Shown: positions 7,063 to 16,855 of the stretch, one piece after another
Layout: every line of letters starts with the position of its first letter
Position numbering within the stretch: position 1 is the stretch's first letter
Origin: an uncultured Bacteroidales bacterium
GTDB lineage: Bacteria; Bacteroidota; Bacteroidia; Bacteroidales; P3
NCBI GenBank assembly: GCA_900315935.1
Contig: ONBB01000008.1
Span: 1 to 64,000, forward strand
Length of the DNA: 64,000 bases
Direction: 5' to 3'
Position numbers and translations under genes: made by a program
The notes under the pieces: generated by a model
What the model saw: only the letters and a program-made list of their open reading frames with translations
Told to the model about the DNA's origin: nothing
Database searches by the model: none

Positions 7063-8613
7063 CTAGTTTTTGGGTCGCAGCACGGCCACGGGCACCAGCA
7101 CCTCCTCCATCGACAGGCCGCCGTGCTGGAAAGTGCCGGTATAGTACTGCACGTATTGGTTGTAGTTGTTGGGGTAGGCGAAGAAGTCGTTCTCGCGACA
7201 GAAGATGTAGCCGCCGGTAACGTGCCGGCGCGGCAGGAAGATGTTTTCGGGGTTCTTTTCCTCGTAGACGTCGTCTGCACGGTAGTCGAGCAGGCGCCCC
7301 TGCTTGTAGCGCAGGTTGACGCTCACGTCGCGGTCGCCTTTGACGCGCACGGGTCGCTCGACGCGGACGGAGCCGTGGTCGGTGGTGAGCATCACCGTAA
7401 CGTCGCGCTCGGCCAGCGCCTTGATCAGCGCCAGCAGCGGCGAGTGCTCCATCCACGACTGGGTAACCGAGCGGTAGCCAGGCTCGTCGGCGGCCAGCTC
7501 GCGCACGATATTACTGTCAGTGCGCGCATGCGAGAGCATATCAATGAAGTTGTATACCACCACGTTGAGCCGGTTTTGCATCAGTTCCGGCACACGCTCG
7601 ACCAGCTTCATGCCGAACTGCGCGTTGAGGACCTTGCTGTAGGAGTGCTTGATGCCGATGCCATGGCGGCGCAGGTTCTCGCCGAGCAGCTCGCTTTCGA
7701 ACTGGTTTTTGTGGCCTTCCTCGTCCTCGTTGACCCAGTATTGAGGATACTTGCGTTCGATTTCGGCGGGCAGCAGGCCGGCGAACATGGCGTTGCGGGC
7801 GAACTGCGTGGTGGTGGGCAGGAGTGCGTAGTACACCTCGTCGCGCTCAACACGCATGTATTGTTCCAGCATGGGCTGGACTGCCTTCCACTGGTCATAG
7901 CGGAAGTTGTCGATGACGATGAGGAACACAGGCCGCTCTTCCTTGAGCAGCGGGAAGAGGCGCTCGCGCAGCAGGGTGTGGCTCATCAAGGGTTTCTCTT
8001 CGGAGCCATCGAGCCAGCGGCGATAGTACCGTTCCATATGGCGGCAGAAGAGGCGGTTGGCGTCGCGGCGCTGGGCGAGGAATATCTCGTGCACGCCGCT
8101 GTCGTCGAGGCCAGCCAGTTCGAGGTCCCAGCGCACCAGCTGGCGCATCATCTCGCACCATCCCTCGGCATCCAGCCCGCTGTCGATCTGCATCGCCAGC
8201 TCGCGGAAGTGGCGTTGGTAGTCGGCCATCGAGTGTTCCTGCCGCAGCTGTCGGCCTTCGGTGAGGCGTTTGACGGTGAGCAGCAGCTGGCCGGTACTGA
8301 CTGGCTTGACGAGGTAGTCGCTGATTTTGCCGCCCAGGGCATCCTCCATGACGTGCTCCTCCTCGCTTTTGGTAACCATCACCACGGGCAGCGAGGGCCA
8401 TTGTCGCTTGATTTCGCGCAGGGTGTCGAGGCCCGTCAGGCCAGGCATCTGCTCGTCGAGCAGCACCAGGTCGGGCAGTTCTGCCTGCAGTGCATCCAGC
8501 GCGTCGGCGCCGGAGCAGAGGGGCGTTACACGATAGTCTTTCTCTTCGAGGAAGAGCATGTAGGGCTTGAGGAGGTCAATCTCGTCGTCGACCCAGAGAA
8601 TGTGTGCTTTCAT
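7063..8613 (-). CDS. porX: PorX-type response regulator with PglZ domain
   Basis: The protein of 516 residues has an N-terminal receiver domain with acidic pocket D9/D10, phosphoacceptor D53 in LVLLDEQMPG, and K102-P103 in YLVKP. A helical linker leads to a C-terminal PglZ/alkaline-phosphatase-like domain, with metal-binding motifs such as VFLIVIDNFRYDQW, TTDHGSVRVERP and NFIDMLSHAR. This is the architecture of PorX, the regulator of the type IX secretion system in Porphyromonas and Flavobacterium. The two C10 proteases at 52-60 kb, with T9SS-type C-terminal domains, are consistent with that role. No porY kinase gene is in the window. It precedes uvrA by 13 bp. Confidence 0.92.
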   Translation of the reverse strand: MKAHILWVDDEIDLLKPYMLFLEEKDYRVTPLCSGADALDALQAELPDLVLLDEQMPGLTGLDTLREIKRQWPSLPVVMVTKSEEEHVMEDALGGKISDYLVKPVSTGQLLLTVKRLTEGRQLRQEHSMADYQRHFRELAMQIDSGLDAEGWCEMMRQLVRWDLELAGLDDSGVHEIFLAQRRDANRLFCRHMERYYRRWLDGSEEKPLMSHTLLRERLFPLLKEERPVFLIVIDNFRYDQWKAVQPMLEQYMRVERDEVYYALLPTTTQFARNAMFAGLLPAEIERKYPQYWVNEDEEGHKNQFESELLGENLRRHGIGIKHSYSKVLNAQFGMKLVERVPELMQNRLNVVVYNFIDMLSHARTDSNIVRELAADEPGYRSVTQSWMEHSPLLALIKALAERDVTVMLTTDHGSVRVERPVRVKGDRDVSVNLRYKQGRLLDYRADDVYEEKNPENIFLPRRHVTGGYIFCRENDFFAYPNNYNQYVQYYTGTFQHGGLSMEEVLVPVAVLRPKN

Positions 8614-8861
8614 GTCCCCTATAACGCCGCCGCCGCCCGTTTATTGCCTCTGCCGCAACCAAAAAATGATTTGTGTTTGTTCGATAGCATCATCTTGAAA
8701 CAGAGTGTATTAAATCCACACCCTCCTGTCTACCTCCTGACAACTCACTGGTATTCAGCCACAAATCGCCTAGAGCAATAGAGTTGGTGTGGCGTTGGTA
8801 TAAGGATGATGTCTTGACGTGTCCGTGGCGAAATATAGATGAACATTGGACACAATAAAGC

Positions 8862-10889
8862 ATGCAAAAATTCGTTATAGAGGGCATGAAAGAAGAGAAT
8901 ATACTGCTGGATGAGTGGGAGTTGCCACCATTCGACAAGATAAGAATCGAGGACTACGAGCCGGCCATCCGCGCCTGCCTGGCCGAGGCGGAGCGACGGG
9001 TGGAGGAGATCGCCACCTCGGAGGAGCGTCCGACATTCGAGAACACGGTCGAGGCGCTGGAGACGGCGTCGCGGCGGCTGGATCGCGTGGCGGCCATCAT
9101 GACCAACCTCAACGAGTGCTGCACCAGCGAATCGTTGCAGGAGGTGGCCATGCGGCTGGAACCCGAAATCACGCGCTTCAGCATGCAGGTGATGACCGAC
9201 CGGCGGCTGTACGAGAGGGTGATCGAAGTGGAAAGCGGAAAGCGGAAAGTGGAATGTGGGGAGAGCGCGCCACTCGACACTGAGCAACGGACGCTGCTCG
9301 AGGAGACCAGCAAGGGTTTCCTGCGCCACGGCGTGGCCCTCGAGGGCGAGGCACGCGAGCGATACAAACGTAACGAGGAGGAGCTGACCGAGCTGAAGCT
9401 GCGCTTCGGGCAGAACGCGCTGGCCGACCTCAACGCCTGGACGCTGCACCTGACTGACGAGCACGACCTCGAGGGGCTGCCCGACAGCGTGCGCACCGCA
9501 GCCCGCGAAGAGGCCGCAAGCCGGCAGCTCGACGGATGGGTGTTCACCCTCGCCCACCCCAGCTTCGGCCCCTTCATGACCTACAGCGCCCGCCGCGACC
9601 TGCGCGAGCGCATGTACCGCGCCCACGGCAGCATCGGCGGCCGCGGCAACGGGCACGACAACAACGCCATCATCCGCCGCATCGTCGAGCTGCGCGCCGA
9701 GCAGGCACGGCTGCTGGGGTACGACACCTACTGCGACTACGTGCTGTGCGACCGCATGGTGGGCTCGCTCGGGAACCTGCGCCGGTTCATGCAGCAGCTG
9801 CACGACGCCATCCTGCCGGCCGCGAAGAAAGACCTGGCCGACCTGCAGGCCCTGGCCTCCAGCGAGGTGATGCCGTGGGACGTGGCCTGCCTCGCCGAGC
9901 AACTGCGACGGCAGCGCTACGACTTCGACAGCGAGCAGCTACGCCCCTACTTCCCGCTGGAGGCGGTGCGCGAAGGCATCTTCGGCCTCTACGGCAGGCT
10001 CTACGGGCTGCGCTTCGAAGAAGACCACAGCGTGCCGGTGTACCATGAGGATGTGCGCGTCTACCGCGTCAGCGACGGCAACCGCGAGATGGGGCTGCTG
10101 TACCTGGACATGCACCCGCGCCCCTCGAAACGCAGCGGTGCCTGGATGACCGAGTTCCGCGGCCAGCACGGCACGGTGCGCCCGCAGATACAGGTGGTGT
10201 GCAACTTCTCCAAACCCACTGCCGACGCCCCCGCCCTGCTGCGCTTCGAGGAAGTGGAGACCTTCATGCACGAGATGGGGCACGCCATGCACGGCATGCT
10301 GAGCGAGGTGCAGTACGAAAGCCTGGGCGGCACCAACGTCAAGCGCGACTTTGTGGAGATGCCGTCGCAGGTGATGGAGAACTGGTGTTACGAGCCGGAA
10401 TTCCTGGCCACCTTCGCCCGCCACTACCGGACCGGCGAGCCGCTGCCGACAGAATACATAGAAAAGATACGCGCCGCGCAGAACCACATGGCGGCCTGGT
10501 ACTGCCTGCGGCAACTCAACCTGGGGCTGACCGACCTGGCGTTCCACACCTCGGCCACCACGCCCGAGCGCGCCGAGGAGGTGGAGGCCGAGGCCATGAC
10601 CAACCTGCTGCCGCGCGTGGACGGATGCTGCACCGCCACCAGCTTCAGCCACATCTTCGGCGGCGGCTACGCCAGCGGCTACTACGGCTACAAATGGGCC
10701 GAGGTGCTCGACGCCGACATCTTCTCCCGCTTCAAGCAGGACGGCATCTTCAACACGGAGACCGCCGCCGCCTTCCGCCGCGAGATACTCTCCAAAGGGG
10801 GCACAGAACCGCCCGCCATACTCTTCAAGAACTTCATGGGCCGACAGCCCGACAACAAAGCATTACTCAAAAGAATGAATCTATTATGA
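8862..10889 (+). CDS. M3-family oligopeptidase (Dcp/OpdA-like zinc peptidase)
   Basis: The protein of 675 residues ends with the M3 catalytic region. The zinc motif HEMGH lies near residue 469 (FMHEMGHAMH), with a downstream glutamate in the METGE-like stretch and the terminal GGGYASGYYGYKWAEVLDAD block. There is no signal peptide, so it should be a cytosolic enzyme that trims short peptides. A second Met eight codons on (8886) aligns better with the family N-terminus (WELPPFDKI) and may be the real start. Residues around 123-134 (VESGKRKVECGES) come from a GGAAAGC/T 7-bp-periodic tract inserted in frame. It overlaps rnr by 4 bp. Confidence 0.92.
   Translation: MQKFVIEGMKEENILLDEWELPPFDKIRIEDYEPAIRACLAEAERRVEEIATSEERPTFENTVEALETASRRLDRVAAIMTNLNECCTSESLQEVAMRLEPEITRFSMQVMTDRRLYERVIEVESGKRKVECGESAPLDTEQRTLLEETSKGFLRHGVALEGEARERYKRNEEELTELKLRFGQNALADLNAWTLHLTDEHDLEGLPDSVRTAAREEAASRQLDGWVFTLAHPSFGPFMTYSARRDLRERMYRAHGSIGGRGNGHDNNAIIRRIVELRAEQARLLGYDTYCDYVLCDRMVGSLGNLRRFMQQLHDAILPAAKKDLADLQALASSEVMPWDVACLAEQLRRQRYDFDSEQLRPYFPLEAVREGIFGLYGRLYGLRFEEDHSVPVYHEDVRVYRVSDGNREMGLLYLDMHPRPSKRSGAWMTEFRGQHGTVRPQIQVVCNFSKPTADAPALLRFEEVETFMHEMGHAMHGMLSEVQYESLGGTNVKRDFVEMPSQVMENWCYEPEFLATFARHYRTGEPLPTEYIEKIRAAQNHMAAWYCLRQLNLGLTDLAFHTSATTPERAEEVEAEAMTNLLPRVDGCCTATSFSHIFGGGYASGYYGYKWAEVLDADIFSRFKQDGIFNTETAAAFRREILSKGGTEPPAILFKNFMGRQPDNKALLKRMNLL
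9229..9264. repeat. GGAAAGN heptamer tract inside the M3 peptidase gene
   Basis: About five imperfect 7-bp units (GGAAAGC, GGAAAGC, GGAAAGT, GGAATGT, GGGGAGA) run in frame. The same degenerate unit, in either orientation, occurs in birA (50733-50770) and queA (62105-62131). Confidence 0.8.
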
Positions 10890-13150
10890 AACAGGAAGAA
10901 ATACAAAACCAAATACTCAAATTCTTTGCCAACAACCCCTTCGACGCCTTCAACCACAAGCAAATCAGCTCGCGCATAGGAGCCAACAGCAAGGCCGAGC
11001 GCCAAGCCGTCATCCGCGCCATGCAGCAGCTGGCCGAAGAGAAGCACCTGGTCGAGGACGACCACAAGGGCAAGTACAAAATCAATCCCAAGAGCATCGA
11101 CGACCTGCTGCCGAAGAACTACGTTACCGGCACCATCGACATGAAGCAGGGCGGCAAAGCCTACGTCATACCGCACGAGGAAGGGCGCGAGGACATACAG
11201 ATCAGCCCCAACAACACCCACCACGCGCTGCACGGCGACACGGTGAAGGTGCTGATGTTCCCCCAACGCAAGATGCACAAACCCGAAGGGCAGGTGGTGG
11301 AAATCATCAAACGTGCCAAGAGCCGCTTCGTGGGCGTGCTGCAGAAGCAGGAGCGCTTCGCCTTCATGGTGAGCGACTCGCGCACGATGAACGTAGACAT
11401 CTTCATCCATGTGGACGACCTCTGCGGTGCCGAGAACGGCGAGAAGGTGCTGGTGGAGATGACCGACTGGCCCGAGCGGATGAACAACCCCGTGGGACGC
11501 GTCATCAAACGCCTCGGCCGCCCGGGCGACAACAACGTGGAGATGCAGTCCATCCTGGCTGAATACGACTTCCCGCTGGAGTTCCCCGCCGAGGTGGAGG
11601 CCGAAGCCCAAAAGATAAAGAAACCCACCAAGAAGGAGATGGCCTCGCGGCGCGACTTCCGCGATGTGCTCACCTTCACCATCGACCCCGCCGACGCCAA
11701 GGACTTCGACGACGCCCTCTCCTACCGTCCGCTGGACAACGGGCACGTCGAGGTGGGTGTACACATCGCCGACGTCTCCCACTACGTCAAACCCGGCAGC
11801 GCCATCGACCGCGAAGCCTACGAGCGCGGCACCAGCGTCTACCTGGTCGACCGCACCATCCCCATGCTGCCCGAGAAGCTCTGCAACGAGGTGTGCTCGC
11901 TCCGCCAGGACGAGGAGAAACTCACCTTCAGCGTGGTGATGGAAATGGATGCCAAAGGCAAGGTGCATAAGAGCTGGATGGGCAAGACCGTCATCAACAG
12001 CAACCGTCGCATGGCCTACGAAGAGGCACAGGAAATCATAGAGGGCGGACAGAAGACTGACGCAGTCAGCGAGGCTGTCATGACGTTGCACGCCATCGCC
12101 ACCAAGCTCCGCGCGGCACGCTACAAGAGCGGCGCAATCAACTTCGAAACCCAGGAGGTGAAGTTCCAGCTCGACGAGAACGCCAAGCCTATCGGCGTGT
12201 ACATCAAGGAAAGCAAGGAAGCCAACTGGCTGATCGAGGAGTTCATGCTCCTGGCCAACAAGACCGTGGCGGAATATATAGGAAAACCCTCTGGAAAATC
12301 CGGTAAATCCGACTCCGCGAAGACCTTCGTCTACCGCGTCCACGACGAGCCCAACCCCGAGAAGCTGAACACCTTCGTGGAGTTTGTGGCCAAGCTGGGA
12401 TTCAGCATGAAGGTGGGCAGCCGCAAGGCACTGGCCGAGAGCTACAACCGCCTGTTCGAGAACATCGCCGGCCGCGGCGAGGAGCACATGGTCGACACCA
12501 TCGCCATCCGCACCATGTCCAAAGCCTACTACAGCACCGAGAACATCGGCCACTACGGCCTCGCCTTCCCCTACTACACCCACTTCACCTCCCCCATCCG
12601 ACGCTACCCCGACCTGATGGTGCACCGCCTGCTGGAGAGCTACCTGGGCGGAGGCGCCTCGGTGAGCAAGGAGGCATACGAGGAGTTCTGCAAGCACTGC
12701 TCCGTCATGGAGAAGAAGGCCGCCGACGCCGAGCGCAGCAGCGTGAAGTACAAGCAGGCCGAGTTCCTGGCCGACAAGCTGGGACAGGTATTCCCCGCCC
12801 TTATCAGCGGCGTGAGCAAATGGGGCATCTACGCCGAAATCGAAGGCAACAAGTGCGAGGGCATGGTGCCCATCGGCAGCCTGAAGGACGACTACTACAT
12901 GCTCGACGAGGACAACTACCAAGTCATAGGCCGCCGCCACGGCAAGTGCTACAAGCTGGGCTATCCTGTCAACATACGCGTCAAACGCGTCGACATGCTC
13001 AAGAAGCAGATTGACTTCGAGCTGGTGGAGGAAGAGGACATCTTCAACCAGGCTCCACGCCCGAACAGCCGTAACAGGAAAGCCGGGAAAGGTGGCAAGG
13101 CCGACAAACCTGCCAAATCACGCAGCCGGCAACGCAAAAAACAAAAATAG
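10886..13150 (+). CDS. rnr: Ribonuclease R
   Basis: Starting at the ATG that overlaps the M3 stop (ATGA), the product is 754 residues. An N-terminal winged-helix region (MKQEEIQNQILKFF) is followed by cold-shock domains and the RNB exonuclease core. The core carries the acidic cluster DPADAKDFDDA near residue 270 and the HFTSPIRRYPDLMVHR motif. An S1 domain and a lysine/arginine-rich tail ending RSRQRKKQK complete the protein. It degrades structured RNA 3' to 5' and, with tmRNA (ssrA at 42490-42881), clears non-stop mRNAs. A short Ser/Gly/Lys insertion (GKPSGKSGKSDS) lies in the RNB domain near 12283-12318. The downstream gene ung is convergent, only 12 bp away. Confidence 0.96.
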   Translation: MKQEEIQNQILKFFANNPFDAFNHKQISSRIGANSKAERQAVIRAMQQLAEEKHLVEDDHKGKYKINPKSIDDLLPKNYVTGTIDMKQGGKAYVIPHEEGREDIQISPNNTHHALHGDTVKVLMFPQRKMHKPEGQVVEIIKRAKSRFVGVLQKQERFAFMVSDSRTMNVDIFIHVDDLCGAENGEKVLVEMTDWPERMNNPVGRVIKRLGRPGDNNVEMQSILAEYDFPLEFPAEVEAEAQKIKKPTKKEMASRRDFRDVLTFTIDPADAKDFDDALSYRPLDNGHVEVGVHIADVSHYVKPGSAIDREAYERGTSVYLVDRTIPMLPEKLCNEVCSLRQDEEKLTFSVVMEMDAKGKVHKSWMGKTVINSNRRMAYEEAQEIIEGGQKTDAVSEAVMTLHAIATKLRAARYKSGAINFETQEVKFQLDENAKPIGVYIKESKEANWLIEEFMLLANKTVAEYIGKPSGKSGKSDSAKTFVYRVHDEPNPEKLNTFVEFVAKLGFSMKVGSRKALAESYNRLFENIAGRGEEHMVDTIAIRTMSKAYYSTENIGHYGLAFPYYTHFTSPIRRYPDLMVHRLLESYLGGGASVSKEAYEEFCKHCSVMEKKAADAERSSVKYKQAEFLADKLGQVFPALISGVSKWGIYAEIEGNKCEGMVPIGSLKDDYYMLDEDNYQVIGRRHGKCYKLGYPVNIRVKRVDMLKKQIDFELVEEEDIFNQAPRPNSRNRKAGKGGKADKPAKSRSRQRKKQK

Positions 13151-13162
13151 CACAGCAGCGAA

Positions 13163-13840
13163 TCACCCTATCCGCGACCAGTCGATAGGCGGCAGCCCCT
13201 GCTGCTGCAACAGGCTGTTGCATTGTGAAAAATGACGGCAACCGAAGAACCCCCTGTAGGCCGACAGGGGCGAGGGGTGCGGGGCGGTGAGGACGTGATG
13301 TTTCGTGCTGTCAATCAGACTCTTCTTGGCGATGGCATAGCTGCCCCAAAGGAGGAACACGATGCCGTTGCGCCGCTCGCTGAGGGCCTGGATGGCTGCG
13401 TCGGTGAACTGTTCCCAGCCGCGGCGCTGGTGGCTGCCGGCCTGATGGGCGCGGACAGTGAGGGTGGCATTGAGCAGCAGCACACCCTGGTCGGCCCAGC
13501 CGGTGAGGTCGCCGCCGGTAGCGGACACCTGCGACCCAAGGTCGGAATTGATTTCCGTGATGATATTTTTCAGCGAGGGCGGCACCGCAATGCCCTGCGG
13601 CACCGAAAAGCAGAGACCCATGGCCTGGCCGGGCTCATGGTAGGGGTCCTGGCCGAGGATCACCACACGTACACGGTCAAAAGGGGTATGGTCAAAGGCG
13701 GCAAATATCTTGCTCCCTGGCGGATAGCAGGTATGCAGGCTGCGCTCCTCCACAAGGAACTGCTTCAGCTGGGCAAAGTAGGGCGCCTCGAACTGCGGCC
13801 GCAGCACCTCGTACCACGAAGGCTCTATCCTGACGCTCAT
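13163..13840 (-). CDS. ung: Uracil-DNA glycosylase family 1
   Basis: The protein of 225 residues carries the diagnostic UNG motifs. These are GQDPYH at residues 63-68 with the catalytic Asp65, LLLNATLTVR, and the minor-groove loop HPSPLSAYRGFFGCRHFS near the C-terminus. It removes uracil from DNA at the start of base excision repair. The start at 13840 is chosen because it overlaps the stop of the upstream hydrolase by 4 bp (ATGA) and begins at the family N-terminus. The frame is open for another 84 codons upstream, but those codons are the shadow of the hydrolase gene. The protein is of normal length and intact. Confidence 0.97.
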   Translation of the reverse strand: MSVRIEPSWYEVLRPQFEAPYFAQLKQFLVEERSLHTCYPPGSKIFAAFDHTPFDRVRVVILGQDPYHEPGQAMGLCFSVPQGIAVPPSLKNIITEINSDLGSQVSATGGDLTGWADQGVLLLNATLTVRAHQAGSHQRRGWEQFTDAAIQALSERRNGIVFLLWGSYAIAKKSLIDSTKHHVLTAPHPSPLSAYRGFFGCRHFSQCNSLLQQQGLPPIDWSRIG

Positions 13841-14475
13841 ACGAGGAAGGAGTTGTACTTCTTCTCCTTGCCGATCTGGCTGGCGATGCCGTGGCCGGGA
13901 AGGACGGCGTAGTCGTCGGGCAGGGTGAGGATGCGCTCTTTGAGCTTGGAGATAAGCAGGTTGTAGTCGCCGCCTGGGAGGTCGGTGCGGCCGATGCTGA
14001 AATGGAAGAGGGCATCGCCCGTGATGACCGACTTGCACTCGGGCAGCACGAAGCACATCGAGCCTGGGCAATGGCCTGGCACAAAGCGGCATTCTATCCG
14101 CGTCTCCCCCAGCTGTAGCACCTGATTGTCTTCCAGCGGGTTGAACTCAAGGTCATCCATATTGTCGACCGCAAAGCCCATCATCGAGCCGTAGGCTTCG
14201 GCCTGGCGGAGCAGCTTGCGGCCGTCGGCGTGCATGGTTACGGGCAGGCGGTAGAACTCGCACACCTGGCGCAAGCCGGCGATATGGTCCACGTGGGCGT
14301 GGGTGAGCAATACATAGCTGGGCGTGAGCCCCATGTCGGCAATGTACTTCCGCAACTGCTCGTCCTCATACGATGCCTGGCAGGCGGGGTCGACGATGGC
14401 ACACTGCCGCGTAGCCGGGTCGGCAACCAAGTAGGTATTGACCTCGTAGTGGTTGAATATAAACTGTTTAACCAT
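13837..14475 (-). CDS. MBL-fold metallo-hydrolase, glyoxalase II-like
   Basis: The protein of 212 residues shows the metallo-beta-lactamase zinc site THAHVDH at residues 58-64. It also has the later ligands in [16 protein letters not shown] and LPGHG. The compact form, lacking a glyoxalase II C-terminal domain, matches the GloB-like YcbL type hydrolases, probably thioesterases. The substrate cannot be read from the sequence. The gene lies between lysS (8-bp overlap) and ung (4-bp overlap), so all three are likely on one message. It has no signal peptide, so it should be cytosolic. Confidence 0.9.
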   Translation of the reverse strand: MVKQFIFNHYEVNTYLVADPATRQCAIVDPACQASYEDEQLRKYIADMGLTPSYVLLTHAHVDHIAGLRQVCEFYRLPVTMHADGRKLLRQAEAYGSMMGFAVDNMDDLEFNPLEDNQVLQLGETRIECRFVPGHCPGSMCFVLPECKSVITGDALFHFSIGRTDLPGGDYNLLISKLKERILTLPDDYAVLPGHGIASQIGKEKKYNSFLV

Positions 14476-16186
14476 TAATCCAGGCTTCTACTTGTTCTTT
14501 CTGCACGGCGGGGACGTCGAGTTTGAGCTTCTTGCGGAGGCCGCCGAGGTCGTTAAAGAGCTTGTTGGGGTTGGCCGCCTTGAGCTGCTCGAGGGTGTTG
14601 ACGCCGGCCTTGCGAAGGGCGGGCACCCACTCGGCGGGCACGCCATGCTTGACGAAGTCCTCGTCGGTGGTTACGGCGGCTTTCTTCTCGGGCTTCATCT
14701 GGGGGAAGAGCAGCACGTCCTGGATGCTCTGCGCGCCGGTCATCATCATCACCAGGCGGTCGATGCCGATGCCCATGCCGGAGGTCGGCGGCATGCCGTA
14801 TTCGAGGGCGCGGACAAAGTCCATGTCGATGAACATGGCCTCGTCGTCGCCTTTCTCGCTAAGTTTCAACTGCTCCTGGAAGCGTCCCAGCTGGTCGATG
14901 GGGTCGTTGAGCTCGCTGTAGGCGTTGGCCAGCTCCTTGCCGCAGACAAAGAGCTCGAAGCGCTCGGTAAGTTCGGGATTGTCGCGGTGGCGCTTGCATA
15001 GGGGCGACATCTCGATGGGGTAGTCGGTAACGAAGGTGGGCTGTATGAGCTTGCCCTCGCACTTCTCGCCGAAAATGGCGTCGATGAGCTTGCCTTTGCC
15101 CATGGTGGGGTCGGTCTCCACGCCGAGGCGCTTGCAGGCTTCGCGGAGTTCCTCCTCGTTCATGCCGCTGACGTCGACGCCGGTCTCCTCCTTGATGAGT
15201 TCGCACATCGGGGCGCGGCGGAAGGGGGGCTTGAAGTCTATCTCGTTGCCCCAGACGTTGACCTTCGTGGTGCCTCCGACTGCCAGGGCGATGCGCTCGA
15301 GCATGTTCTCGGTGAAGGTCATCATCCAGTTGTAGTCCTTGTAGGCCACATAGATTTCCATGGCGGTGAACTCAGGGTTGTGGGTGCGGTCCATGCCCTC
15401 GTTGCGGAAGTTGCGGCTGAACTCATACACACCGGCGAAACCGCCGACTATCAAACGCTTGAGGTAGAGTTCGTTGGCGATGCGCAGGTAGAGGTCGATG
15501 TCCAGCGCGTTGTGATGCGTGATGAAGGGGCGCGCGGCGGCACCGCCGGGGATGCTCTGCAGCACGGGGGTGTCCACCTCCAGGTAGCCCTGCTCGTTGA
15601 AGTAGCTGCGCATCTCGTTCACTATCTTGGCGCGCTGCACGAAAGTGTCGCGCACGTGGGGGTTCACGATGAGGTCCACATAGCGCTGGCGGTAGCGCAG
15701 CTCGGGGTCGCTGAAGGCATCGTAGACCACGCCGTCCTTCTCCTTGACGATGGGCAGCGGGCGCAGGCTCTTGCTGAGCACGGTGAGGCTCTTCACATGG
15801 ATGGAGGTCTCTCCCATCTGGGTTACAAACACATAGCCCGTTACACCGATGATGTCGCCGATGTCGAGCAGGCGCTTGAAGACGGTGTTGTAGAGCGTCT
15901 TGTCCTCCTCGGGGCATATCTCGTCGCGCTTGATATAGAGCTGGATGCGGCCCGTATGGTCCTGCAGCTCGACAAACGAGGCGGCGCCCATGATGCGGCG
16001 GCTCATGATGCGGCCGGCGAAGCTGATGTCCTGGAAGAGGCTGTTGTCCTGCGGGTACCGGTCCAGGATGTCGGCGGCGGTGGCGTTGACCTCGTAGAGG
16101 GCGGCGGGATAGGGGTTGATGCCGAGGGCTTGGAGCTCGGCGAGCGAATTTCTGCGGATTTGTTCCTGTTCTGACAGTTCTGCCAT
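14468..16186 (-). CDS. lysS: Lysyl-tRNA synthetase, class II
   Basis: The protein of 572 residues has an N-terminal OB-fold anticodon-binding domain (ILDRYPQ through [17 protein letters not shown]) and then the class II catalytic core. Motif 2 reads [20 protein letters not shown], and motif 3 reads [17 protein letters not shown]-terminal extension of about 70 residues after LLFPQMKPE includes a helix-hairpin-helix-like stretch ([24 protein letters not shown]). This extension is characteristic of Bacteroidota LysRS. The enzyme charges tRNA-Lys. It overlaps the downstream hydrolase gene by 8 bp. Confidence 0.96.
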   Translation of the reverse strand: MAELSEQEQIRRNSLAELQALGINPYPAALYEVNATAADILDRYPQDNSLFQDISFAGRIMSRRIMGAASFVELQDHTGRIQLYIKRDEICPEEDKTLYNTVFKRLLDIGDIIGVTGYVFVTQMGETSIHVKSLTVLSKSLRPLPIVKEKDGVVYDAFSDPELRYRQRYVDLIVNPHVRDTFVQRAKIVNEMRSYFNEQGYLEVDTPVLQSIPGGAAARPFITHHNALDIDLYLRIANELYLKRLIVGGFAGVYEFSRNFRNEGMDRTHNPEFTAMEIYVAYKDYNWMMTFTENMLERIALAVGGTTKVNVWGNEIDFKPPFRRAPMCELIKEETGVDVSGMNEEELREACKRLGVETDPTMGKGKLIDAIFGEKCEGKLIQPTFVTDYPIEMSPLCKRHRDNPELTERFELFVCGKELANAYSELNDPIDQLGRFQEQLKLSEKGDDEAMFIDMDFVRALEYGMPPTSGMGIGIDRLVMMMTGAQSIQDVLLFPQMKPEKKAAVTTDEDFVKHGVPAEWVPALRKAGVNTLEQLKAANPNKLFNDLGGLRKKLKLDVPAVQKEQVEAWING

Positions 16187-16219
16187 ATCTATGTCTTGTT
16201 TTTGTTTACGTATTTATGA

Positions 16220-16783
16220 TTAGAGCACCATGCGGCGGATGGAGTGGAGGCGGTGCGAGTAGCCGTCGCCGACCTGTATGCCGTGCTGGTCCAGAGGGTC
16301 GATGCGGACCTGGCCCGAGGCGTGCACGATGCGGCCGTCGCCGAGGCAGATGCCCACATGGACGATGCGGCCCTGGTCGTTGTGGAAGAAGGCCAGGTCG
16401 TCGCGCTGCGGGTCGCACGAGCAGACCTCCACGCCGCAGGTAGCCTGCTGCGAGGCGTCGCGCGGAAGCCACAGGTCCATGGCCTTGAAGCAGACCTGGG
16501 TGAGACCCGAGCAGTCGATGCCCGACGTGGAGCGGCCGCCCCAGAGGTAGGGGGTGCCGAGGAAGAGGCGCTCGGCAAGGTCGGCGGCCGTGTCGAAGGG
16601 GGTGTACTGCTTGTTGTCCACCCAACCCTCATATCCGTCATAATGGAGGCGGATGCGGCTCCACTTCTCCTCGCGATGCAGCACGTCGAAGGTGTCGCCC
16701 TGCAGCAGCTGGTTGACCATCTCGGCGCGGTCCGAAGGCTCGGCGCGCAGCGGCACAGCACTCAAAAAGCAATATCCTTTCAT
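16220..16783 (-). CDS. C40 NlpC/P60 cell-wall peptidase with SH3b domain
   Basis: The protein of 187 residues has an N-terminal bacterial SH3 domain (residues ~1-60) and a C-terminal NlpC/P60 domain. The catalytic Cys91 lies in GIDCSGLTQ, with His142 (IVHVG) and His154 (IVHASG). No signal peptide is present. The layout fits the cytosolic gamma-D-glutamyl-L-diamino acid endopeptidases that recycle cell-wall peptides (YkfC type), although the substrate is inferred. The start at 16783 gives the SH3 N-terminus directly. Just upstream lies a 7-bp-periodic TTTAAAC tract instead of an ordinary leader. Confidence 0.9.
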   Translation of the reverse strand: MKGYCFLSAVPLRAEPSDRAEMVNQLLQGDTFDVLHREEKWSRIRLHYDGYEGWVDNKQYTPFDTAADLAERLFLGTPYLWGGRSTSGIDCSGLTQVCFKAMDLWLPRDASQQATCGVEVCSCDPQRDDLAFFHNDQGRIVHVGICLGDGRIVHASGQVRIDPLDQHGIQVGDGYSHRLHSIRRMVL

Positions 16784-16784
16784 A

Positions 16785-16843
16785 ACCTTTAACCTTTAAA
16801 CCTTAAACTTTAAACCTTAAACTTTAAACCTTAAACCTTAAAC
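16785..16843. repeat. Heptamer array CCTTAAA/CTTTAAA in the nlpC leader
   Basis: About eight 7-bp units alternating between CTTTAAA and CCTTAAA occupy nearly the whole 72-bp gap between the DUF4294 stop and the NlpC/P60 start. On the minus strand this is the immediate leader of the NlpC/P60 gene. Confidence 0.9.
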
Positions 16844-16855
16844 CATCCCCCCAAC

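Noticed and set aside
7050-7280. N-terminal extension of UvrA by 77 residues
   Set aside because: The extension is the off-frame reading of the end of porX and lacks family similarity. UvrA normally begins at the I(E)IKGARxNNL motif.
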